Source: Erinaceus europaeus (Eukaryota; Chordata; Mammalia; Eulipotyphla; Erinaceidae). Taken from it: a stretch of 64,000 nucleotides of DNA. The DNA lies in NCBI RefSeq assembly GCF_950295315.1, contig NC_080168.1, positions 62,767,838 to 62,831,837 of the forward strand. The letters are read 5' to 3'. The position numbers and the translations under genes were made by a program. Each line of letters starts with the position of its first letter. The first letter of the stretch is position 1. The notes under the pieces were generated by a model. That model searched no databases and was not told the DNA's origin. It saw only the letters and a program-made list of their open reading frames with translations. Of the stretch, positions 28,467 to 40,096 are shown in pieces.

Positions 28467-31098
28467 TTTATTTGTAATCCAAATATGCATACATATACAT
28501 GTCTTTTAGCAAAGGACTCTTGGTGATTATTTCCCCAGTTGTTCTCCATTCCATATCAGATTAGTGAGCAGAGTGGTCTTTATGATGATCATGATGTGTC
28601 TGTGCACTTCAGCCCCCCCACCCCAAGGCATTAGTCTAGTCCTACACTGATAGACAGTCACAGACGTCATTCAAGTGTGTGCCAAGCACTGAGCTAAGTG
28701 CTGGGGAATCTTGGGAGTCAGTGACTTTTCTCAAGGACCTCCTATCCTAGTGCTACTGACAGAGTCCAGTGCTGCAAATATGTAACAATGAAGTCAAGAT
28801 TTTCAAGTCACTGAAACAAAAGAAAACAAAGACTTGGCGTGTCTCAGTCCCATGGCCATATTTCAAGTACGTGGATTGTATGTTTTTGTATCCCCCCACC
28901 CTTATCTCTGTCTCTCCCTCTCTGAAAAAAGTCAGCCCAGAGTAGGAAAGCCACAGAGACAACAACAAAAAAAAATCCTTTTATATGTCTAAGACTCTTC
29001 CTGCCTATGGAATCAACCCTCGCACAAAGCAATTTCTTCCTCTATTGTTTTGGCCAACTTGAAGGGAGAAACAGACCTTAACCAGACACTGTGGGACTCT
29101 CTTTGCTTGCTTCTTCAAGAAGGAAAGTTGGAATACATTATTTTTTCAGGTCTCTTCCAGCTCTGTGTTCCCAGATTTTATGAATAGGGAAGTAATTTTA
29201 AACTATAATACTCATCATATTACAGAAAATATTGCTTAAACCATGTGAAGTTTATACATTTTAACTTGATCAAGAATTAATCAAGTATGCACTCAAAAAT
29301 AAAAGTATGTCTTCAAGAGAAAAACTTCTTCTATCCACAAATCTGCCTCTACAAATAATAGTTCTAAGAGAAGCATGCTGCTGACGGGTCCTGATAAGGT
29401 TTCTACATGGTCCCTTTACAAATCACACACTGATTTCTTAACTAAACGAGGTCCTTCAGGCTATGCTGTGATTTTCAATATTGTGAGAGAAAAGGGCATA
29501 TTTTGTGAATCTCCATGGTTGATTCTGCACTAGTCGTTTTGCATAGACAGCAAGCAGAATCTATTTAAAGACAAAGGTCCATTCACAAAAGTCACCTTCA
29601 TAGTTTATAGCAAATGTATAAGCTTAAGTGATGTTTCCAGTATACTGTGTTGATTGGTTGTTTTTTTTTTTTTAAGACGCCTTGAAATCACATTTAATTC
29701 TGAGTTAAATGTGAGTGTACAAGGCAGTGCATGAGGCTGAGCACTCCCTTTGCATGCTGATTTCAAATGGTGTCCCTAGACAAAGCAGCCAGGGGGTCAT
29801 TAGCTCCTGAAGGAGCAATTAGGTTAAGAATTGGACTTGGCCCAGTGGATAATGCATGATGCTTCCAGAAGGGCTTCAGACTATGCCAAACAGGTCAAAT
29901 TAGTAACAGACATTTTTTTAAGGGACACTCAAACACTTCAATGCATACTTTATTGATCTACCTATTCATCTTTTTATATTTTTATTATCTATCTCTAATA
30001 TGCTCTTTAAGTTTTTGTTTTTTTCCCCAGAATCATTTGGAGATTGATAACATCATTTTTGGGTTATATAAAAAAAATCATCAGCTGTCAAAATTGGCAT
30101 TGGCTATTGCTATGAAAAAGGCTAAATTTGTTGAATTCCCTTGGCAGGGCCTGACCGAATAATGCCATGGGCAGTGTGTGGCTGGAAGGCTAGACATTTC
30201 CCACTCCTGTTTTACATAATGTCACATCAGGCAGCTTAAAGATCACATCTCACTTCAAAAACACAATTTTAGTGCTAGTAAAAATATGGATTGCATAGAT
30301 TTCCAATCTGAGGACTCAAACTCCTTGGATCTTTTTCACTCTAAGGCAGCTTTTTATTTTTCCCCTCAATACTACAGTTCTAATACACTCAGCTCTGTGG
30401 AGGTGGAAAAATACTCCTGTCATCTGATGAGGGTGGAAAACACTGAAGTGACTAGTAATCCCATTCAGCCAGAAGGACAGCATTCCAGACTCTGGAAATT
30501 TCCTCCCACAGGAGGAGGTGGGTGCAAAGGTCCCGGCACTCCATGAAGCAGTAATGGGAGGGCACATGCTAAGAAGACACACCACCCATCCTAGTGGCTT
30601 GGCTTTATGAAGAAGCGGGTGGTTAGTAATGAATGGGAGTGATTAGCAGTGAAGGAAGCTATGCTGGGGAGCCAGATGAACTTGAACCTGTCAAGGGCAG
30701 GGGAGAGGCTGCACAGTGTAGGCTCCAGGGAAGGCAGCCTGGTCAGCTGTGGCTGTAGGTCAGCCCCACAGGCTGGGAACCTGGCGGATGCTGAGCTGGA
30801 CATGCTGCTTGGTACTTCATGGGAGCTTTACTATTTGGTCCTCTTGCAAATGTGTATAAACAGGGCACTTATTCCCCTTAAGCTTGGCTAAGTAATTATA
30901 TTCCACTCAGCTAGCAAGTGATAAATAAAACCTTTCTGACCCCAATCCTAAGTTCATTTCTCACTCTATCAGTCTATCTCCCAGAGAAAGAAACCAAGAG
31001 AGTCAGTGTGGAGATGGGACTTGAAAGTGGGGCAGCAGCTTACTCTGCCTCAGCTCAGGAGGGCTTGGGTAATAATACCACAAAAACTACTCTCTCTT
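28467..31098. other. unassigned sequence, longest repeat-poor stretch
   Basis: About 2.6 kb with few repeats I recognise. A fragment at 28675-28715 (GTGCCAAGCACTGAGCTAAG) recalls MIR or L2 cores. No open frame shows a domain; the longest are 86-89 codons on opposite strands at 30286-30585. Blocks at 29690-29850 and 30030-30240 are mixed-complexity and could hold conserved non-coding elements, which only an alignment could show. Confidence 0.45.
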
Positions 31099-31195
31099 TC
31101 CCTTCTCTTCTCTTCTCTTCTCTTCTCTTCTCTTCTCTTCTCTTCTCTTCTCTTCTCTTCTCTCCCTTTCTCTCTCTCTCTCTCGCCCCCTCTCT
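31099..31195. repeat. (TTCTC)n microsatellite with flanking CT tract
   Basis: About 13 copies of TTCTC (31099-31162) are followed by CT-rich sequence. It abuts the A-tail end of a minus-strand SINE, so it may derive from that tail or its target. Leu/Ser and Arg/Glu frames are artefacts. Confidence 0.95.
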
Positions 31196-31235
31196 CTCTT
31201 GTGCGCACACCTCCAGGGTTATTGCTGGGACTTGG

Positions 31236-31288
<53 letters not shown>

Positions 31289-31550
31289 TGCATGCCTCCA
31301 GGGTTATTGCTGGGACTTGGTGCCTGCACTGTGAATCCATCACTCCTAGCATCCACCCCCCTTTTTTTAGGACAGAGAGAAATTGAGAAGGGAGAGGTAA
31401 GTATAGAGGGAGAGAGACAGAGAGACACCTGCAGAACTGTATCACAGCTTGTGAAGCAACCCCCCTGCAGGTGGGAGTGGGGGCTTGAGCCCAGATCCTT
31501 GCACATGGTAAAGTATGCATTCAACCAGGTGCACCAGTGCCCATCCCTCC
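31196..31550 (-). mobile_element. tRNA-derived SINE, minus strand, with duplicated 3' end
   Basis: CTCCAGGGTTATTGCTGGGA occurs twice (31211-31230 and 31297-31316), separated by a (CT)n run (31236-31285). The second copy continues into the complete minus SINE: GAAATTGAGAAGGGAGAGG, GACACCTGCAGAACTG, CCCCCTGCAGGTGGGAGTGG and CATTCAACCAGGTGCACC. Confidence 0.9.
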
Positions 31551-33116
31551 ACACTAATTAATCTCTAAGGCAGCCTCCCCACAGTCTACTTCTTACTGAC
31601 CAGCCCTGGCTGAATAAAACTTGGGAAATCAAACCCCACTATTTAAAGTATGTTTTGCCTTTGTGTTTGCATAAACGCCAATTGTATCTGGCTTTATCCT
31701 TCCAGCTCTGTCAGTGTAAACCAGAGAGGTACTAGATCGACCTTCTCGTGGTGCATCCCGTGAGTACCCATTTATTGGGGAAACTGATGGTCCTTCCTAG
31801 CCGACTGAATCCACATGGATCCCAGTCACTTTCAAAGCCAGCAACAAGCAGACATCAGGCTCAACCTGACACTGTTGACTGGCTACGGAAGAAGGGCAAA
31901 CGCTAGAAGAAGAAGGGAACATGGAGTTGAGGTTTCTCAAAATAACTGCACTCTTAAATTATGAGCCCTTACCCATTTGGTCTTAGATGTGTTCACTCTC
32001 ATCGAGTTTCTCAGAGAGAGCTCTACAAGGCCCACTATGGTCTGACAAATTGAATCAAATCAGTAGTGATACACTACTTAGCTGTGCCATTCTGAAGCAG
32101 GGGCTTACATGGTTACCCTTGAGCTTCAGCCAAAGAGCTGGGAGCAGGGACCGGGTGGGCAGGAGGCCTGGCAAGAACCATAGCAGCCAAGGGGCAGTCA
32201 GACTGGCTGGTGGGTTAGGCAATGTGCTGTGAAGAAGTCCAGGCATGCTTACCCCACACATGGAGCAGCAAGAGAGAACAAGAGCTCAGGCTGGGAGAAC
32301 TGACCCAGTTAAAGGTCTCATTCCTGATAGTCAGGAGCCCACATGCACCTTGCAAAAGTGAGCGTGGCCAAGTCACATGAAGCCTAGTTGGACAAAGCAC
32401 CAGGACAATGAGAAACAAACATGAGGAAGTGAGAGAAAAGCAGTGAGTTCAAATAGCCAGTTGGCCCAGACAGCAGAGCAAGCAGTAGGAATGGGGGCAG
32501 ACCCAGCCAGCTTATGGGCATGGCTATAGTGAGGGCCTTCAGGGCCCCAGGTGTGAACCTTGTGCAGAAAGAAGGCAGGACAGAGACCATTCTAGATTTC
32601 TGCACTATTCATTAGGTTTGATAAGACCAACTCCAAACTCATCTGCTGAGGTGGGAGTGGGCAAACACTTTCTGACTCCTCTCTGTCCTGGCTCACTGGG
32701 CACCGTGACTAAGCCTGCCTGACCCTCAGGGGAAATACTTCTGTGAGCTGGGGGTGGAGGAATGTGAGAGCCAGCAGGTGCCTGCTCTCTGTCAGGTGTG
32801 GGCGAGGCGGGAGTGGGGCTCCCAGAGCAGCTGGGTCACCACTGTGAAGACTTCCTTCCCTTGGGGCAGAAACAAATGTGAAAAAGGTCATGAGACCACA
32901 CACTGGGGGCTGAGGTCACCTTTGAAGGAGACCCTTCAAAGCCTAGGGCCACAGCACCTAATCAGGATAGGACACTGGAGACCCCTTGTCACCAGCGAGG
33001 CTGCTTTGCAGTATGGCTCCGGCTTCCTAATTCCAGCCCTTTCTCAGAAGATGGAGGGCTGGTCCCTCTCTCTCTGAGTGTTGCTTAAAGAGGTCTGGGA
33101 TCACACTCCCCATCTT
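31551..33116. other. unassigned sequence, partly CpG-retaining
   Basis: An AATAAA lies at about 31614. From 31670 to 31920 CpGs are unusually well kept for this window. The remaining part to 33116 is GC-richer and non-coding. The 107-codon frame at 32754-33077 shows no domain. Confidence 0.45.
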
Positions 33117-33143
33117 TGTGTGTGTGTGTGTGTGTGTGTGTGT
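33117..33143. repeat. (TG)n microsatellite
   Basis: A pure TG run of 27 bases just upstream of a minus-strand SINE. Confidence 0.95.
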
Positions 33144-33149
33144 AGTTGG

Positions 33150-33352
33150 AATGTTGTACATGCATGATTTTACTGCTCCAGACCACTTTTTAGTGACTGA
33201 CACAGAGACAACGAGATGGAGAGGTAGCAGAGCACTGGAACTTTTTGCAGTGTCATAGTACCTTCCCCATGGTGCTCAGGCTCACACCTGGGTGACACAC
33301 AGCACAGGGTGTGCATCCCACCTGGTGAGTTGTCTCTCTAGCCCAGCTTACA
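33150..33352 (-). mobile_element. old SINE-like element, minus strand
   Basis: It reads GACACAGAGACAACGAGATG, GTAGCAGAGCACTGGAAC, CCCCATGGTGCTCAGGCTCA, CACCTGGGTG and CCTGGTGAGTTGTCTCTCTA, the reverse of an old tRNA-headed SINE. Confidence 0.6.
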
Positions 33353-33796
33353 TACTCTGTCCTCACCATAAACTTCTATTGGCAAGTGGTAAAGACGGCT
33401 TTAGACTCAGTGTTAGCTGAGTGTTTACTGTGCATAAATCACTCCCCTCCAACAGACTCGAGTTGTTCTAGCCTCTTGACTCTGCCATGCTCTCTTTCCA
33501 ACACAGAACAGCTTTCCAGGAGTTTACAGAATTCACCACATTTATCTGCCTAACAATTCAAGTGTCAGTTCAGATAAGTCTGGGCCTTTATCAAGGGGAC
33601 CTTTAATTTTCAGTAGCCTCTTTTTTTTTTTTTTTTTTTAATTTCCCAATAACACCAAGAGAGTCTGGATTTCGAAGGAAATGCAGGCAGGCCTGTGCAG
33701 GAGTTTGGGAAATCCCCCTCTGTTTTCTGGGAAATCTCAGTGGAAAGTGCCCTTTTCACTGCCAGAGTCCCCAGTGGATGGAAGAACACAGGTGAA
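33353..33796. other. unassigned sequence
   Basis: The only feature is an 18-T run near 33622-33639. I see no gene. Confidence 0.45.
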
Positions 33797-34083
33797 GGGG
33801 CCAGAAGGTGGCACACCCGTTTTAAATGCATGTAGTATTAAGCATAAGGATCTGTGCAAGGATCCAGGTTTGAGCCCTTGGCTCCCCATCAGTAGGGAGG
33901 ACGCTTCATAGGTGGTGAAGTAGGTCTGCAGGTGTCTACCTTTCTTTCTCCCTCTCTATATCCCCCTCCTCTCTCAATTTCTCTCTGTCCTATCCAGTAA
34001 AATGGAAACAATGGCTGCCAGAAGCAGTGAATCTGTAGTGCAGGCACCAAGCCCAGGGGCAACCCTGGAGGCAAAAAAAAAAA
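33797..34083 (+). mobile_element. tRNA-derived SINE, long form
   Basis: The SINE carries GGGGCCAGAAGGTGGCACAC, GGATCCAGGTTTGAGCCCTT, a CT body, AACAATGGCTGCCAGAAGCA and a pure A tail. I see no exact TSD. Confidence 0.88.
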
Positions 34084-35516
34084 GTGAGGTGGAGGTGCTG
34101 AGGGTGTGTCTGAAATCCTTCCTGGGAAGGGTAAATGCTGCTGGGGGCTTTCTCTCCAATTTTTCTCTTCTTCATCCCTCAGTCTCACCACTAACCTTCA
34201 TAGATTTCTATATACATACTCTTGAAGTCATTTTTTTCTTCAAATGTGAGGCCAAAATTACACTGTTCCTTCTCCCTAATCAATCAGACTCACAGCCAAA
34301 GAGGTAAGGGAAAACAGAGAATGTCAAGATTACCTGACTCAAATAATATATGCTGGTCAAATGCTGCAGGCTCTCCAGCATTTGAGAAGTCAGAACAGAA
34401 CCTTGCTCTTCTGAGGATCGAGTGATGGCCAGAGGAAATGAGTAAGCCCCGGGGCTACATTGTAGAAGGTGAACAGAGGAGCCCCAAGCCAGCTGGGCTG
34501 GAACAGGAATGAAGGAAAATGCAGAAGGCATGAGTGTGGGGAGCGGGGCAGAGCTTTAACCCATCCATCACCGGGCAGTGCAGACACGGTGTTAACTATC
34601 ATCCGCACCAGCTCCATGGTGGGTGGACACAGCTTAGAATAAATTCATTCATGTACAAAGAAGGGGAGAACTGGTCAACTCTTTAGTGAAAAGAAGTCTG
34701 TTTAGGAGTCAGGGGGCAGGGGCTCCAGCTGCATTAGCTCACTGCCATCTGATAGGTTTTCCTGGACTGGGTATGTGAGCAGCTCTCCAGAGAGGACATG
34801 TGAGGGCTCCACGCACATGGGGGCTGGCCGCCGAGTGACAGGCTGAAGGTGTCTTCTGAGGCCTGTAGCAGCCTGCCAGGCTCAGGCTACACAGCCAGGA
34901 CAAAGGAGCCCAAGCATATGTCCTGTTGCCTGGGATTCATGCTAACAGCACCCATGTGGCCAGCATTCTATAAACTGCAAAGGATGCCAGATGCCCCAGG
35001 GCCCAGGGATTTAACAGGGAGAGAAAACTGAGCAAGCAGCCAGATGAATTCACAGGAGAATCATTTGTTTCCCTATCGTCTCAAATGTTCCATCAGAACT
35101 CCTGCTGGCTTCACTTTGCCCACTGTCCAGCTTGAGGAGGTTCTCAAGGGCAGGGGGCAGACAGGCTATCCATCTGGAGGAGCAAGTTGACATAAGCACG
35201 GTGTCAGGACACTTGCAGTCTGAAGATGAACACACACTTCAAACCAGACAAAACTGAAACAGAAACAAGACTTTCAGAGGCCAGGAGGATGCCACTTATA
35301 GATGTGTTTCTGCACAGGCTTCTAAAATCATGATTTTCCAAGACTTCTGTCTGAATGTCTAGTCTTACTCAGCCCTGACTCTTGTGAAAACAAAGATTCC
35401 TCTATTGCTGGATACATCATTTGTAAGTCACCTTCAAAACATTTGTAGAGAAGAGCTTCCATCTGGGCAAATAGAATCCACACAGAATGCTGATGATCAA
35501 AAACACTTTTAAAAAT
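34084..35516. other. unassigned sequence
   Basis: About 1.4 kb without a recognisable gene or repeat. Frames of up to 101 codons overlap on both strands and lack motifs. Confidence 0.45.
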
Positions 35517-35524
35517 GTACCACA

Positions 35525-35811
35525 CAAGGACCGGCATAAGGATCCCGGTTTGAGCCCCTGGCTCCCCACCTGCAGGGGAGTCGCTTTACAGGCAGTGAAG
35601 CAGGTCTGCAGGTGTCTATCTTTCTCTCCCCCTCTCTCCCCTCCTCTCTCCATTTCTCTCTGTTTATTATTGCCATCAACAATGGCAATAATAATAACCA
35701 CAACGAGGCTACAACAACAAGGGCAACAAAAGGGGGGAAAATGGCCTCCAGGAGCGGTGGATTCATGGTGCAGGCACCAAGCCCAGCAATAATCCTGGAG
35801 GAAAAAAAAAA
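35525..35811 (+). mobile_element. tRNA-derived SINE, 5'-truncated
   Basis: It begins inside the head (AGGACCGGCATAAGGATCCC), missing about 50 bases. It has CCCCACCTGCAGGGGAGTCG, the CT body, AACAATGGCAATAATAATAA, CCAGGAGCGGTGGATTCATG and an A tail. The flanks share GTACCACA (35517-35524 and 35812-35819). Confidence 0.93.
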
Positions 35812-35819
35812 GTACCACA

Positions 35820-36788
35820 TTTCACTCACCCCAAAAGGCTTACCACAAGTGCTGTGGTGGCTGATTTGCCCCCACCCCTACACAAACACACTGAATGCCT
35901 GCATGCGGTCCAGCAGGGTTGCCACATCAGTGCCAGACTCTTTGGGAGACAGTAAGTATTGGACACAATATGAGTGGCACAGGGATGGTGACCCAGGGCT
36001 CCCATTGGAGCTTTCTCCGCCAGCAACACATCGGCAGGAAGGAGGGTCTGGCTGTCTTTCTTGATGTGGGGCCTTTCCCCAGATTTTTTTTCAGTCCCTG
36101 GTGGCACCTCAGTTTCTGTAGGAGTATCCATATTCTTCAAACTTCTTTTAGGTGCTAGGAACGGCTGTGCCATTCTAAGTGTAGTCAAGATCTTTCTGGT
36201 TCCATTTCTCTATTCTTTCTCTACTACCTCCCAAAGTCAGGAAGTTTGTAAAGGAATCTTCTATGTGAAACTGTCAGCTGGAGACCCAACTCCTTGTCAG
36301 CCTTCTTTTCTCTGTAGGAAACTATATTAAAATACCCCCAAAGGCATCTGCTATTACTTGGAAAACTTTAAGGAATTTGCTCACAGGGTACAAAATCCTG
36401 AAAGAACTGAAGGTCTCCATTTCTAGAATGGATCCAGTGTCCTACTTCTCTCAGTGATGAGCCCAGATTCTGGTGTATGGAGGCTCCTAGTCAGTCTACA
36501 TTCGTCTAAAAAAAAAAAACCAAAAAAACAAAAAACTGAGTAATCCATGTCTATCAGGCTTCGTTTAGGTGAAATGAATTGTACAGTCCTCTCTGGAAGA
36601 TTTTGCTGTTCAGTATTTTCCTCTTCTTTCAACAACACCCTTGTTCACCCTTGTTTGTGTATTAATGGGTGATATTTCTCTTCCCAGCAGCCCTTACTCT
36701 CTGGCATTGTGTGTGGGTTTATCTGCTGACCTGCTTGGAGTCAGTCTGTCTGTCTCCTCTACAAAAACAGAAAGCCATCCATGATGGT
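35820..36788. other. unassigned sequence
   Basis: No recognisable gene. A 12-A run and A-rich tract lie near 36509-36537. The overlapping frames of 87-120 codons at 35826-36330 have no domain. Confidence 0.45.
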
Positions 36789-36794
36789 AGGAAT

Positions 36795-37062
36795 TTATTT
36801 ATCTATTTATTTATTATTGCTATCAGGTTTATTACTGGGGCTTGATCCAGCACTAAGAAAGAATCCACCTCTCTTAGTAGCCATTCTTTTCTTTTCTTTT
36901 CTCTTCTTTCTTTCTTTTCCTTTCTCTATTTTATTGGATAGGACAGAAAGAAATAGAGCAGAGGGGATAGAGAGACCCTGCAAGTAGGGAGCAGGAGCTC
37001 AAACCCAGGTCCTTACACATGGTAATATGTGTGTTTAACCAGGTATGTCACTGCACAACCCC
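36795..37062 (-). mobile_element. tRNA-derived SINE, minus strand
   Basis: A TTTATTTATC tail opens it on the plus strand; TATCAGGTTTATTACTGGGG, CTTTTCTTTTC, GGATAGGACAGAAAGAAATA, CTCAAACCCAGGTCCTTACA and GTTTAACCAGGTATGTCACT follow. AGGAAT flanks both ends (36789-36794 and 37063-37068). Confidence 0.88.
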
Positions 37063-37068
37063 AGGAAT

Positions 37069-37388
37069 GTTTTTTTTTTTTTGCTATTGTTTTTGCCCTT
37101 GGGGTTATCACTGGGGCTCAGTGCTGGCAGTATGAGTCCACTACTCCTGGTGGCCATTTTTCCCATTTTATTGGATAGAAGAAAGAGATACTGAGAAAGA
37201 AAGGGAAGACAGAGAGGAAGAGAGAAAGATAGACACCTTCAGACCTGCCTCACCACTTGTGAAGTGACCCTCTGCAGGTGGAGAACTGGGAGCTCAAACC
37301 AGGATCCTCGTACTGGTCCTTGCACTTATATTGTTCCTTGCACCTTGTACTATGTGTGCTTAACTGGGTGTGCCACCGCCCAGCCCCC
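37069..37388 (-). mobile_element. tRNA-derived SINE, minus strand, at the same target site
   Basis: It contains GGGGTTATCACTGGGGCTCA, CTCCTGGTGGCCATTTTTCC, CTGCAGGTGGAGAACTGGGA and TGCTTAACTGGGTGTGCCAC. GGAAT follows its end (37389-37393), repeating the site used by the SINE immediately before it. Confidence 0.88.
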
Positions 37389-37700
37389 GGAATTTTTTAA
37401 AAATAATATTTTCATTAGCAATAATAAAACAGTGGTTGACAAAATTCTAGGCTTTTCATACATGTGTCACAGCACCCACCACCAAAATCCCTGTTCCTTG
37501 CCTCCCCTCTTCCCTCTGATAGCCACCATAGTATTCAAACTAAGAGACAGTTTGATAACTTTTTTTTTTTTGCAAGTTCACTGCTTTTGATATCTACAGA
37601 CCACATATAAATGAAACCATCCAGTCATTCCCATTTACCTCTTTACTTGAACATTTTGTGCTTTTGTTCAAACACTGCTGAAACAGTACCTGGCCTAAAG
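37389..37700 (-). mobile_element. old L1 3' UTR-like fragment, minus strand
   Basis: TCACAGCACCCACCACCAAA, CTGATAGCCACCATAGTATT, ACAGACCACATATAAATGAA and ACCATCCAGTCATTCCCATT resemble the complement of old L1 3' ends, and similar text recurs at 50857-51050. Assignment is by resemblance. Confidence 0.55.
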
Positions 37701-37800
37701 ACTCGAAGAGCACTTGCTGATTAGAGAAAGAATGGTTTTTCTTTTCTTTCTTTTTTAAAGATGCATTTATTCATTTAATGGGAGGGAGAGATAGACATTA

Positions 37801-38069
37801 CTTTTGTTTTTCTTTTTAATTGTTTTTATTTGTGATTTACAAAGTCATAAGATAATAGGTGGGTAACTCCACACTGTTCCCACCACCAAGAGTTCTGTGT
37901 CCCCATCCTCTCCAGCAGAAACTGCAGTAGTTCTCCCACGTCACAGACATGGGTTACTTTATATTTCTACCTCTGTCTACCTATGTATTTTTTTTTTTGC
38001 CCATTCTTTTTCTATGGTTCTGCCTTCACTTCCTTTCTAAGTCACTCCTACTCCTATTACTACTTTCGA
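37801..38069 (-). mobile_element. 5'-truncated L1 3' UTR, minus strand, 10-bp TSD
   Basis: A T-rich start is followed by CCACACTGTTCCCACCACCA, AGAGTTCTGTGTCCCCATCC, GCAGTAGTTCTCCCACGTCA and TTTCTAAGTCACTCCTACTC, the complement of 23650-24150. The TSD is ATAGACATTA (37791-37800 and 38070-38079). The host is an old minus-strand SINE fragment (GATGCATTTATTCATTTAAT..GGAGGGAGAG). Confidence 0.92.
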
Positions 38070-38079
38070 ATAGACATTA

Positions 38080-38441
38080 TTTTGGCAGGCCAGAGAAATA
38101 TTAGCTTTTGCTGACAACTTGTTGCCACAGTAACAACAAGAAGGATGGTTTCTTTGGGAACATGAGAAACCAGTTCTATCCTTTGAACTATTAAGGCAAT
38201 AGTTTCTTGTTTTGTTATTTTTGTATTTATTTGTGCAGGAAAAAAGATACTGTTTTAATTGTAGATGACTTAGTGTCCAGTCTTTATAATAATCTTGATA
38301 TTTAATTTTCCTACAAAGTACTTTTGTTTTAGAAGAGGTGCTATGCTATTCTTCACCAGGTGGAAGACAGATCACCTGCACTGTTTGCCTCCTGTAAGAT
38401 GAGGGGTAAGCTGCATGGCTTCCATGTTACAGATGCACAGA
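38080..38441. other. unassigned sequence
   Basis: AT-rich and non-coding. The first bases continue the SINE fragment that hosts the L1 end. Confidence 0.4.
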
Positions 38442-38458
38442 GAGAAGTAACACATTCT

Positions 38459-38650
38459 TTTTTAAATTTCTTTACTGGGGAATTAATATTTTACATTCAA
38501 CAGTAAATACAATAGTTTGTACATGCATAACATTTCTCAGTTTTCCATATAACATTACAACCCCCACTAGGTCCTTTGTCATCCTTTTTGGACCTGTATT
38601 CTCCCCCCCCCCACACACCCACCCCAGAGTCTTTTACTTTGGCGCAACAT
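38459..38650 (-). mobile_element. 5'-truncated L1 3' end, minus strand, 17-bp TSD
   Basis: It starts with oligo-T, then AATTTCTTTACTGGGGAATT, CATGCATAACATTTCTCAGT and GACCTGTATTCTCC, the complement of the L1-A-type 3' UTR (13440-13650). The exact 17-bp duplication GAGAAGTAACACATTCT flanks it (38442-38458 and 38651-38667), so it is a clear target-primed insertion. Confidence 0.97.
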
Positions 38651-38835
38651 GAGAAGTAACACATTCTATGTACCATTAGTCAGCCCACAGTGAACATGAC
38701 AGACTCAAGTTATCAGCACTATATTCAAAGTGGGTCTGATTGGAATTGAAATCTGACACATAAAACTCTACCAATTGATCCTCATCTCTGTTTCCATTGA
38801 TTTGGTCTCCTGTTGATTCAATAAAATAGGTTGAC

Positions 38836-39449
38836 CCAGAGCCCCACCCCACTAGGGAAAGAGACAGGTTGGGAGTATGGATTGACCTGCCAATGCCCAT
38901 GTTCAGCAGGGAAACAATTATAGAAGTGAGGCCTTCTCCCTTCTGTACCCCATAATGATACTGGGCCCATACTCCCAGAGGGATAAAGAATAGGAAAGCT
39001 AGACGCCCCCCCGCAACTCTTCATCTGCACTACTCCAGCCTTTAGGTTCATGATTAGTCAACAATTTGTTTGGCTTTATATGTTAATTCTCTTTTCAGCC
39101 ACCAGGTTCCAGATGCTACCATGATGCCAAACCGACTGACAGCCCCACCAATGTCTCCTGGAGCTCTGATTCCCCAGAGCCCCACCCCACTAGGGAAAGA
39201 GAGAGACAGGCTGGGAGTATGAATCAACCTGTCAACGCCCATGTTCAAGCAGGGAAGAAATTACAGAAGCCAGACCTTCAACCTTCTGCATCCCACATTG
39301 ACCTTGGGTCCATACTCCCAGAGGGATAAAGAATAGGAAAGCTACCAAGGGAGGGGATGGGATACAGAGTTCTGGTGGTGGGAATTGTGTAGAGTTGTAC
39401 CCCTCTTATCCTATGGTTTTTGTCAGTGTTTCCTTTTTATAAATAAAAA
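38836..39449 (+). mobile_element. chimeric L1 3' insertion (two overlapping 3' UTR segments, one TSD)
   Basis: Segment 1 (38836-39004) matches L1-C 60915-61083. Segment 2 (about 39010-39449) restarts further upstream (L1-C about 60755) and runs to the A-tail, repeating the first segment's text (for example CCCCACTAGGGAAAGAGA at about 38846 and 39184). One TSD, AAAATAGGTTGAC (38823-38835 and 39450-39462), encloses both, so this looks like a single event with a template jump. Confidence 0.9.
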
Positions 39450-39462
39450 AAAATAGGTTGAC

Positions 39463-39959
39463 AGCATAGATGCCAACTACTACCTACCATGGAGGAGAGT
39501 AGAAAGTGAAGAGAAGGGAAGTGACTAAAGACAGGATGAGCATTCCTGACTGTGTCTAAGAAAATAGATTAATTTAGACTCAGCATTGCCTTGGGAAGCC
39601 ATGCATAAAGATTTTGAGGGATAACTTTATGGAACATACTTTGGACGTCAATATGAAAGTAGATTCTAAGAAGCAGATCTATTTGCATGCATGAAGTAGT
39701 ATTCGGAAAAATATTAAAATCACTGGCTAGCAACTGCTTTTATAATCACAAAATAAATAATACTGGCCTTCACAATCACAATCTAATATCTACAAATTTC
39801 TCTTCTAAGGCTCAGTCTACTCTTTTGATGTAAGTCATACTTTTGGAATCATGCCTTCTTCCATATGTGTACCCAATAATCAAGAAATTCTTATTAATTA
39901 ATCATGTTCTCTAACATATATGAAAGTAATTAGAATGTCTTATTTCCATAAAAAAAGTA
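39463..39959. other. unassigned sequence
   Basis: AT-rich, non-coding, with no recognisable repeat. Confidence 0.4.
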
Positions 39960-40050
39960 AAGCCAAGGGGAGGAGTTCAGTAGTTGAGCAGATGCCTTGC
40001 ATGTGTGAGGTCTGGGGTTTAATTCACACAAGACATTAAACATGCACACA

Positions 40051-40096
<46 letters not shown>

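Noticed and set aside
30918..31561. Frames of up to 156 codons on both strands
   Set aside because: They cross (TTCTC)n, (CT)n and a minus-strand SINE; their composition is purely repeat-driven.
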